A stretch of 7,717 bases of DNA from Planctomycetota bacterium (lineage in GTDB: Bacteria; Planctomycetota; Planctomycetia; Pirellulales; Pirellulaceae): positions 1 through 7,717 of the forward strand of contig JAJSAJ010000008.1 of the NCBI GenBank assembly GCA_024274855.1. The letters are read 5' to 3'. Position 1 is the first letter of the stretch. Each line of letters starts with the position of its first letter. The position numbers and the translations under genes are program-made. The notes under the pieces are model-generated. The model was not told the origin of the DNA. It ran no database searches and saw only the letters and a list, made by a program, of their open reading frames with translations. Positions 1 to 5,541 of this stretch are shown one piece after another.

Positions 1-2
1 GC

Positions 3-533
3 GACACGTGCGGGACACCATTTGCCGATGTGGCACTGGCCGAATTTCGTACGTTACAGGAGTCCCGGCCGGTCCAAAGCAGTTTCCACTACCATTATGC
101 GCGCTTGGTCGAAATAATCTTCGCATTGGAGAGTATCGAACTACTGCTACAGGACCCGGATATCCTGAACGAACGTGTTCGTGCCCGAGCACGTAGCAAT
201 TGCGACGAGGGCATTGGGATTGCCGAGGCACCGCGCGGGACCCTGATCCACCATTATAACATCGATGCCGATGGCTTGATGACCTGGATGAACCTGATTA
301 TTGCTACCGGGCACAATAACCTGGCTATGAATCAAGGGATCAAACAGGTCGCCCAAAAGTATGTCAAGAGCGAACGATTGGAAGAAGGCATGCTCAATCG
401 AGTTGAGGCCCTGATTCGTTGTTACGATCCGTGTCTTAGTTGTGCTTCCCATGCGTTTGGCCAAATGCCTCTTCACATCCAGTTGACCGATTCATCCGGA
501 AAGGTGATCGATGAAGTTCGACGGGATGGATGA
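3..533 (+). CDS. [NiFe] hydrogenase large (catalytic) subunit, C-terminal part, group 3 (HoxH/MvhA-like)
   Basis: This is the C-terminal 176 residues of a [NiFe] hydrogenase large subunit; the frame is open at the window's left edge, so the N-terminus and first Ni-binding CxxC are outside. The protein carries the Ni-Fe(CN)2CO site that splits or makes H2, normally in the cytoplasm for group 3 enzymes. Visible landmarks, counted from the first complete codon, are GIGIAEAPRGTL with EAPRG at 75-79, then HHYNIDADG and IATGHNNLAMN, and the C-terminal Ni ligand motif DPCLSC at 142-147 followed by ASH (H150). After the histidine lies a 26-residue tail beginning AFGQMPL, the piece removed by the maturation endopeptidase once the metal is in. 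The DPCLSCxxHAxGQMPL ending resembles group 3c/3d enzymes (MvhA, HoxH) more than membrane group 1 enzymes; I cannot separate 3c from 3d here. The protease gene follows directly and overlaps it. Confidence 0.93.
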   Translation, partial: DTCGTPFADVALAEFRTLQESRPVQSSFHYHYARLVEIIFALESIELLLQDPDILNERVRARARSNCDEGIGIAEAPRGTLIHHYNIDADGLMTWMNLIIATGHNNLAMNQGIKQVAQKYVKSERLEEGMLNRVEALIRCYDPCLSCASHAFGQMPLHIQLTDSSGKVIDEVRRDG

Positions 534-1011
534 GCGAGTATCTGAACGCGTCGATCAGCGACGTGTCGTCGTGATCGGCTATGGCAGCCCTATTCGCGGC
601 GATGATGCTGTCGGCCCGCTGGTTGCCGACCATCTGAGCCAACAGCTTGATCAACCACAAGTGGAAATCATCAGCCGCCACGTCCTGACCGCCGAACTGG
701 CAGAATCCTTGCGAGATGCTACTCTGGTGATTTTTGTCGATGCCGAGATTCAGGGACGTACCGGTGACGTGACTGTGCGCCACTTGCTGCCGCGAACGGA
801 TACCGCTAGTGCGATGGCCCACACCCTGGACGCCGAAGCATTGCTCGGGTGGACTCAGGGACTCTATGGAAGATCGCCCGAAGCTGTACTCGTCTCAACG
901 CCAGGCATCTCGTTCGACTACGCAAACTACCAACTCTCGCCCGCAGTCGAAGCCGCCATCGGTCCGATGGCTGAGTGCGTGCGGAACGCGATCCGGCAAC
1001 ACCTTGATTAG
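511..1011 (+). CDS. Hydrogenase maturation endopeptidase (HoxW/HybD family)
   Basis: A 166-residue Ni-dependent endopeptidase expected to cut the C-terminal tail of the hydrogenase large subunit after the histidine of its DPCxxCxxH motif, the last step of active-site assembly. The hallmark N-terminal motif is GYGSPIRGDDAVG at 23-35. By comparison with E. coli HybD (Glu16, Asp62, His93), the likely Ni-sensing residues are Asp32, Asp77 (in FVDAEIQG) and His104 (in MAHTLD). Length is normal for the family. The segment HVLTAELAESL at 57-67 resembles the HoxW-type HxLTPELA element, matching the group 3 large subunit upstream. The ATG at 511 is chosen because AAGGTGA (501-507) lies just upstream; a second in-frame ATG at 526 has a poorer site. 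The start lies 23 bases inside the hydrogenase gene, which suggests translational coupling between enzyme and protease. Confidence 0.93.
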   Translation: MKFDGMDERVSERVDQRRVVVIGYGSPIRGDDAVGPLVADHLSQQLDQPQVEIISRHVLTAELAESLRDATLVIFVDAEIQGRTGDVTVRHLLPRTDTASAMAHTLDAEALLGWTQGLYGRSPEAVLVSTPGISFDYANYQLSPAVEAAIGPMAECVRNAIRQHLD

Positions 1012-1055
1012 TCTTGGGTTTTTCTGTTTCTGGAAATGGACTGGAGACGGTCGTG

Positions 1056-1712
1056 ATGCCGCCGCTGGATGGTGATCTCTGGTCGATCCTCTGGCTTTCG
1101 TTACGGGTTTCGGGCGTCGCCGTGTTGATCAGTTCCCTGATCGGGATCCCCTGTGGTGTTTGGTTGGGGCTGTCACAGCGGCGAGGAAGACACCTTCTGT
1201 CCGCAGTGATTCAGACGGGGATGGCGTTGCCGCCAGTTGTGGTTGGACTGGTTCTGTATATTCTGCTTTCGCGTAGTGGTCCGTTGGCATTCTTGGGCTG
1301 GCTGTTTACACCAAAGGCCATGATCGTTGCGCAGACGGTCCTTGCGTTGCCTTTCGTGATTGGGATTACCATGTCCTCGGTCGCCGCTGTGCCCAGCGAA
1401 CTCCCTTTACAGATCCGGACGCTTGGGGCAAGTGCCTGGCAGTGCCGTTGGGCAGTGCTTCGCGAGGCACGTCACGGTGTTCTTCTGGCGGTGGCGGCCG
1501 CATTCGGAAGGAGCATTTCCGAAGTTGGGGCCGTGCTGATCGTCGGGGGTAACATTCAAGGACACACGCGAGTGTTGACCACGGCGATCGTGCTTGAAAC
1601 TGGGAAAGGCGATTTCGCATTCGCATTGGCACTTGGCGCCGTGCTTCTTCTGCTGGCCTTGGCCGTGAACCTTCTGATCGCTCGATTGCAGAGAGGCAGG
1701 TGGCCGGCATGA
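1056..1712 (+). CDS. tupB: Tungstate ABC transporter, permease subunit TupB
   Basis: A 218-residue integral membrane subunit of a tungstate/molybdate-type importer. It starts MPPLDGDLWSILWLSLRVSG, the short cytoplasmic lead and first helix typical of TupB. About five hydrophobic segments are visible, near residues 18-39, 50-71, 88-110, 142-163 and 188-209. The ATPase-contacting EAA-type loop is around 121-139 (RTLGASAWQ followed by VLREAR). The stretch from SEVGAVLIVGGN (155-166) through TRVLTTAIVLET and KGDF to the ALALG helix is characteristic of TupB rather than ModB or CysT/W. The reading frame is open from a TTG at 1014, but ATG 1056 (or GTG 1053) is preferred: GGAG at 1043-1046 is well placed and the protein then has normal length. 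It follows the protease after 44 bases and ends overlapping tupC. W versus Mo specificity is inferred from family resemblance and from tupA. Confidence 0.9.
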   Translation: MPPLDGDLWSILWLSLRVSGVAVLISSLIGIPCGVWLGLSQRRGRHLLSAVIQTGMALPPVVVGLVLYILLSRSGPLAFLGWLFTPKAMIVAQTVLALPFVIGITMSSVAAVPSELPLQIRTLGASAWQCRWAVLREARHGVLLAVAAAFGRSISEVGAVLIVGGNIQGHTRVLTTAIVLETGKGDFAFALALGAVLLLLALAVNLLIARLQRGRWPA

Positions 1713-2440
1713 CGAGCGAAGCCTTGTACCGAATGCGAGATTTGCAGAAGCGTTACGGATCGGATTTTGCATTGCATGTCCAACAGATGGATGTCCGACA
1801 GGGCGAGGTGCTCGGCCTGCTCGGGCCGACCGGGTGCGGAAAGAGTACGCTGCTGCGAATCCTGGCGGGACTTGAGAATCCATCGAGTGGCTGTATTCAT
1901 TTTTCGGGTGCTCCACTGGTCGCGACCGCCTTGCCACTGGTGACGCTTCGTCGCATGACGCTGGTTCCTCAGCGGCCGATTTTGCTGGCCGGCACCGTGC
2001 GGTTGAATGTCGAGTATGGTTTGCGGTTGCGACGGATTCGTAACCGGACTGAAAAGGTTGACGACGCGCTCGAACAGTTGGGGCTGACCGGGATCGCTTC
2101 GCAGGCCGCTCAGACGCTTTCCGGTGGACAGACCCAGCTTGTTGCCTTGGCGCGGGCATTAGTGATCACGCCTGACGTATTGCTGCTCGATGAGCCGACC
2201 GCACATCTCGATCCGGCTCATGTGGCACTGGTCGAGGGAGTCATCCAACGCTTTCGGCAGGAATACCGCGCAACCATTGTCTGGGCCACGCATAATCTGT
2301 TCCAGGCACGCCGCGTTGCCGTCCGCACGGCACTGCTTCTGGATGGCCAGTTCGTCGAAGTGGGACAGACCGAAGAGTTCTTTAAGAATCCATCCGACCC
2401 TCGCACGGACGATTTCATACAGGGGCGAATCGTATACTGA
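1709..2440 (+). CDS. tupC: Tungstate ABC transporter, ATP-binding subunit TupC
   Basis: A 243-residue cytoplasmic ABC ATPase that powers the TupB permease. Visible motifs are Walker A GPTGCGKST (39-47), Q-loop Gln88 in VPQRP, signature LSGGQ (137-141), Walker B LLLDEPTAHLD (158-168) and the H-loop histidine in WATHN (195). The sequence after the signature reads TQLVALARAL, with leucine where most importers have arginine (QRVALARAL). The ATG at 1709 overlaps the tupB stop as ATGA, and AGG at 1698-1700 gives a good ribosome binding site. A GTG three codons earlier (1700) is possible but less likely. The short form, with no C-terminal TOBE domain, fits the TupC/WtpC-like group better than full-length ModC, which is longer. 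Position between tupB and tupA makes the assignment firm; isolated, it would only be called an oxyanion or amino-acid type ABC ATPase. Confidence 0.9.
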   Translation: MTSEALYRMRDLQKRYGSDFALHVQQMDVRQGEVLGLLGPTGCGKSTLLRILAGLENPSSGCIHFSGAPLVATALPLVTLRRMTLVPQRPILLAGTVRLNVEYGLRLRRIRNRTEKVDDALEQLGLTGIASQAAQTLSGGQTQLVALARALVITPDVLLLDEPTAHLDPAHVALVEGVIQRFRQEYRATIVWATHNLFQARRVAVRTALLLDGQFVEVGQTEEFFKNPSDPRTDDFIQGRIVY

Positions 2441-2481
2441 TTGGACAACGCCACATTGATCCTGCTGATAAGCGAGAGCGT

Positions 2482-2535
2482 CTCACGGATGAGAGGGGAA
2501 GTCGGCCCACGGATGACAAAGCGTCCCACGGATGA
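2482..2535 (+). repeat. Three direct copies of (C/T)CACGGATGA
   Basis: The 11-mer CTCACGGATGA (2482-2492) is followed by two exact CCCACGGATGA copies at 2506-2516 and 2525-2535. Copy spacings are 24 and 19 bases. The first and third copies are also preceded by a matching GCGT (2478-2481 and 2521-2524), making the first and third units alike. The block is too short and irregular for a CRISPR and too specific for simple low-complexity sequence. It could be protein-binding iterons, RNA elements, or a dispersed genomic repeat caught as a small cluster. Confidence 0.8.
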
Positions 2536-2543
2536 AGGGACGC
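2521..2543 (+). promoter_or_regulatory. Perfect 7-bp inverted repeat enclosing the third ACGGATGA
   Basis: GCGTCCC (2521-2527) pairs perfectly with GGGACGC (2537-2543) around the 9-base loop ACGGATGAA. The first copy of the repeat forms a smaller version: TCTCA (2481-2485) against TGAGA (2490-2494) with loop CGGA. The middle copy shows no matching stem. No T-run follows (the next bases are CTATGG), so it does not look like an intrinsic terminator. It could act as an mRNA stability or processing element within a tupBC-tupA transcript, or as an operator. Function is inference. Confidence 0.55.
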
Positions 2544-2597
2544 CTATGGTGAGGAACGTTGTTCGGATTGTTTTGCCGAAGATTTGAGCCGGATCCT

Positions 2598-2627
2598 TTC
2601 AGAAGCCAGAGGTCTGAAGTCTGAAGG
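2598..2627 (+). promoter_or_regulatory. Possible hairpin(s) at the tupA ribosome binding site
   Basis: TTCAGA (2598-2603) can pair with TCTGAA at 2613-2618. It can instead pair with a second TCTGAA at 2620-2625, because GTCTGAA is repeated in tandem (2612-2618, 2619-2625). The second pairing can extend through CC (2595-2596) with GG (2626-2627) if one T bulges. That would bury GAAGG (2623-2627), the likely tupA ribosome binding site. The pairings are mutually exclusive, so an on/off arrangement is conceivable. The stems are short and could be chance. Confidence 0.3.
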
Positions 2628-2634
2628 CTACGTT

Positions 2635-3471
2635 ATGAAAGAAACTGAGATGAAGTGGAGTTCGTTGGCGGCTGTTCTTCTGGTCTTTGTTGGCTGCCAG
2701 GACCACGAAGAGTCCGAAACTCTTGTTTTGGCGACGACGACCAGTACTCGGGACAGTGGATTGTTGGGGGTGCTGGTGCCGATGTTCGAGAAGGAGACTG
2801 GGATCGACGTGAAAGTGGTTGCCGTCGGCAGCGGACAGGCGCTCGAGCTTGGACGGCGCGGAGATGCCGATGTGCTACTGACCCACGCGCCCGAGGCCGA
2901 GAAACAGTTCGTAACGGACGGAGATTCAGAACAACGTCGAGCCGTGATGCATAATGATTTTGTTCTGGTCGGTCCAAGAAACGATCCGGCTGAAATCAAG
3001 GGCGAGTCCTCCGTGGTCGAGGCGTTTCGGCGCATTGCTCGGAGTAATGCTCCGTTCGTTTCACGCGGGGACGAATCGGGAACGCACATGAAGGAAAAGA
3101 AACTCTGGCAAGAAGCAGGTGTCGAACCACAAGGAAACGGATACGTTCTAGCGGGAGCGGGAATGGCCGAGGCACTGCGGATGGCGAGCGAGAAACAAGC
3201 CTACACACTTTCCGACCGCAGTACCTTCCTGGCACTTCGCGACCGGCTTGATCTGATAATTCTGGAAGAAGGCGACCCAGTGCTTTGCAATCCGTATAGC
3301 GTGATGGTGGTCAGTCCGAAAAAGCACTTCCGTGTGAATCAAAAGGCGGCAAGGCGGTTCGCTAACTTTTTGCTTTCCGCGAAGGTACAATCGATTATTG
3401 GCGAATTCGGTATCGAATTGTTTGGGCAGCCGTTGTTTTTTCCGGATGCGCATCCAGGTAATATGGATTAG
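2635..3471 (+). CDS. tupA: Tungstate-binding lipoprotein TupA
   Basis: A 278-residue substrate-binding protein that delivers tungstate to TupBC. The N-terminus has lysines, a hydrophobic stretch (11-19) and a lipobox-like FVG-Cys21, so it is probably a lipoprotein; phenylalanine at the -3 position is less usual than leucine. The family's TTTS motif is at 34-37 within LATTTSTRDSGLL. Other family landmarks are VVAVGSGQALELGRRGDADVLL (61-82, GSGQAL at 65-70), NDFVLVGP (107-114), SRGDESGTH (143-151), and the YTLSDRSTF element common to TupA, later in the protein. Backbone and side chains of TTTS and of the SRGD region bind the oxyanion in characterised family members. Start ATG 2635 is preferred since GAAGG (2623-2627) lies 7 bases upstream; ATG 2650 would also leave a full signal sequence, and a TTG at 2584 only lengthens it. 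It ends in TAG. Specificity for W over Mo is inferred from the family. Confidence 0.92.
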   Translation: MKETEMKWSSLAAVLLVFVGCQDHEESETLVLATTTSTRDSGLLGVLVPMFEKETGIDVKVVAVGSGQALELGRRGDADVLLTHAPEAEKQFVTDGDSEQRRAVMHNDFVLVGPRNDPAEIKGESSVVEAFRRIARSNAPFVSRGDESGTHMKEKKLWQEAGVEPQGNGYVLAGAGMAEALRMASEKQAYTLSDRSTFLALRDRLDLIILEEGDPVLCNPYSVMVVSPKKHFRVNQKAARRFANFLLSAKVQSIIGEFGIELFGQPLFFPDAHPGNMD

Positions 3472-3567
3472 AGTGTGGTGAGAGAGCATATGGTTTCTTC
3501 ACCATGAGGTAGTGCGGCGTTGACTCGGGAAAATCTTCTTCTTGGCCATTTGCGAGGTAATATAACG
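3472..3567 (+). other. Short intergenic region between tupA and the interrupted glycosidase-like gene
   Basis: Ninety-six bases without a gene. A 5-bp inverted repeat, ATGGT (3490-3494) with ACCAT (3501-3505), loops over six pyrimidine-rich bases, but no T-run follows, so it is a weak terminator candidate at best. A TTGACT at 3520-3525 resembles a -35 box, but the only AT-rich -10-like sequence (TAATAT, 3558-3563) is much too far away. GAGGT at 3554-3558 is the probable ribosome binding site of the next gene. Confidence 0.5.
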
Positions 3568-5526
3568 ATGCTCAATAGCCATAGAGTCCCAGCCATGACG
3601 CTGTTGTTGTTTGGCTTGATCGGGCCCGTGTTTGCGGTCCCACCGAGCAACAAAGATCCAGCACCACTCGAGCTGCGTGCGGTTCGACCGGAGCTAACGG
3701 ATGCGGTGCTGTTCAATCCTGGCATGGGGCTCTATCTGGCAGGTGGCGAGCGACTTGGCTATCAGCCGTCACCGGACGCTTGGGTCTTTAAAATGGCGGA
3801 CATTGTCTACTTTCGTCCCGTATGGGCCGATCTGGAAGAAGCGGGGCCGGGCAGCGGATTTGATGCATACTTTCAACCGATTCTTGACTTTTGGGTCAAG
3901 AAGATGGGCAAGCGAGTGGCCTTTCGCGTGATGTCGGAAAGTATGCACTCAGGCCGTGAATATGCAACGCCGAAATGGGTTTTCGATCAAGATGTGCCGA
4001 GCGTTCGGCACGTGGGTGTGCGTGGCAAGCAGCAATGGGATCCCGTGTTTTGGAACGAAAAGTACTTGCAGCTGCATTGCCAGTTCATCGCCCGACTCGG
4101 CCAGTACCTTGATGGTCGTGCCGGGCTCTAGTTCATCGATATCGGCAGTATCGGTGAATGGGGTGAAATGCACTTGGGATTGCATATCCCCGGACGATGG
4201 ACGTCCGAGCAATTGGAACAGACTGGATTTTCTCGGTCCAAATATATTGGCGCCTATCGCCGTGTCATCAACGCGCACGCCAAGGCTTTTCCCAGCACAC
4301 GCGTCTTTTTGAACGTCGGCGACTATGCTCCCATCAACGATTTTGCAGCGATTCGTGGCATGAACTTTCGGCAGGATGGATTGACTCCCCGCGGGCCAAG
4401 CGCCGATGTTGGCCGCCGATTCTATCGCCCCTATTCCGCGCGAGGTGTGATCTGTAACTACGAGTTCCATAGCGGGCTGCACAGCATGCAAAAGAAGGAC
4501 TGGGACCTGCAGACAACTGTCGATAAGGGCCTGAGTGACCCCATTTCGTATATGAACACGAATGTGCTCGGTCCGTCCCAGTGGGAGAACGCGCCACAGG
4601 ATGTCAAAACCATGTTCTTGGAGGCCGCTCGCAAAATCGGCTTCCGATTTGTCCTTACCGAAGCACACGTTCAACAGCAGATTCGAATTCGCAAGGATCG
4701 CCCCAGTCGCCTGATCGTGACGCACCATTGGAAGAACACGGGGATTGCTCGCTGTTATGAAAGCTACGCACTCAAGTTCACTCTGCACGACCAGCAGGAT
4801 AAGGTGGTAGCCGGTGACTTGTTCTTCCCTGACCGTCCAACGACCCAATGGGACCCCGGTTCAGACATCAACCTGCAGTCCGTGATCACAATCCCCGCCG
4901 GCATGGCGGCAGGAGACTATCGGCTGAAGGTCGCAATGATCCTGCCCGAGAAACGGCAGCGACCGATTCAGCTGGGGATTGCTGGTGCGGATCTGAACGG
5001 CCGGTACTTGTTATGTGATGTTCCGGCTGTTCCCTTGCGCAACGAGCATGCCGATCTGATTGTGGAGGGGTTTGAAAAGTCAAAGCATGGGTGGAGTGCT
5101 GCACGGGGAATTACGCTGACGATTGATTCCAAGGAGCGGCACGCGGGCGCGTCGAGTCTGCGTGTCGAAGGGACTCAGACTAAAGGCTGGAACTATGCCG
5201 CCGGCAGACAAGAAATCCCGGTTTTTCCTGGTAGCAAATATCGCCTGACCTGCTGGGTTAAGGTGGACCAGATCGAACCGGAATCGCTGCCCCCCTATGC
5301 CAAAGTCGGTGTCCATGATGCGGAAGGGGAATGGGTTGCGAACATCGTGACCAACAGGTACGACATGCACAAGATTGGGCAGTGGCAATTGTTGCAGGCT
5401 ACTGCCGAGACGCCACTGAATGCCGCGCGCGGGCAATTTGCGTTGGAGCGAGGATCGAGCGAAGCAACAACGCGAGTTCGGATCTGGCTAGATGAGATTT
5501 CGCTGGAGATGGTGGAAGGCCCGTAG
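3568..5526 (+). pseudogene. Secreted DUF4832-type glycosidase-like protein with C-terminal CBM-like module, interrupted by in-frame TAG
   Basis: The frame runs 652 codons but has TAG at codon 188 (4129-4131). Both sides read as one protein. Residues 1-23 are a signal peptide (hydrophobic 11-22, likely cut after VFA). An N-terminal TIM-barrel-like region follows, with FNPGMGLYL, then WADLEEAGP and FRVMSESMH; immediately after the stop comes FIDIGSIGEWGEMHLG (189-204). About 360-490 resembles the DUF4832 beta-sandwich (HHWKNTGIARCY, then WDPGSDINLQSVITIPAGMA and AGDYRLKVAMILP). About 497-650 is a jelly-roll carbohydrate-binding-like module (VEGFEKSKHGW, RHAGASSLRVEG, RIWLDEISLEM). Start ATG 3568 has GAGGT 9 bases upstream. 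No frameshift is needed, so a single base change (for example GAG to TAG) explains the break. Termination would leave a 187-residue fragment lacking most of the barrel. Alternatives are readthrough, sequencing error, or restart at ATG 4168. The substrate is unknown; a role in polysaccharide breakdown is inferred. Confidence 0.82.
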
Positions 5527-5541
5527 AGTTGGTTTCGGGAT

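Larger units (their letters stand above)
2441..2634 (+). other. Non-coding gap between tupC and tupA
   Basis: These 194 bases separate tupC from tupA, whereas the other genes of the cluster overlap or lie within 45 bases of each other. The stretch holds the triplicated CACGGATGA repeat with its hairpins (2478-2543) and a possible hairpin ahead of the tupA ribosome binding site (2598-2627), listed separately. An open frame of 32 codons (2489-2587) runs through it but has no family resemblance and weak start signals. I see no clear sigma-70 promoter. A TGGACA at 2442-2447 has no acceptable -10 partner at the right distance. Whether tupA is read through from tupBC or has its own promoter cannot be decided by eye. 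Confidence 0.6.

Noticed and set aside
27..43. Near-identical ATGTGGCACTGG also found around 2219
   Set aside because: Twelve shared bases in unrelated genes, each explained by a Val-Ala-Leu codon run; chance repeat.
1014..1055. TTG start at 1014 for tupB
   Set aside because: It would add 14 residues with no ribosome binding site just upstream and lie almost at the protease stop; ATG 1056 with GGAG upstream fits better.
1407..2159. A 250-codon minus-strand frame across tupB and tupC
   Set aside because: The predicted protein is rich in Arg, Ser and Pro with no domain, and it lies opposite unmistakable permease and ATPase motifs.
2442..2471. TGGACA as a -35 box with TGATAA as a -10 box for tupA
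   Set aside because: The -10 candidate matches the consensus poorly although the spacing is near 18, so I would not call it a promoter.
2478..2543. CRISPR array
   Set aside because: The repeats are only about 11 bases, the intervals (24 and 19) are unequal and too short, and no cas gene is present.
2521..2550. Rho-independent terminator after tupC
   Set aside because: The stem is good but no T-run follows; the next bases are CTATGGTGAG.
2489..2587. A 32-codon ORF (MRGEVGPRMTKRP start) through the repeat block, as a possible leader peptide
   Set aside because: The start and internal ATGs come from the repeated GGATGA itself, the ribosome binding site is poor, and no metal- or regulation-related residue pattern is visible.
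4129..4131. Pyrrolysine or another recoded TAG
   Set aside because: TAG closes three other reading frames in this window (1009-1011, 3469-3471, 5524-5526), and no pyrrolysine machinery or special downstream element is visible. A nonsense change or sequencing error is simpler.
3949..4848. A 299-codon open frame on the minus strand, antisense to the interrupted gene and spanning its TAG
   Set aside because: It has no recognisable family features. The opposite strand encodes clear family motifs on both sides, so this is a shadow of their codon bias.
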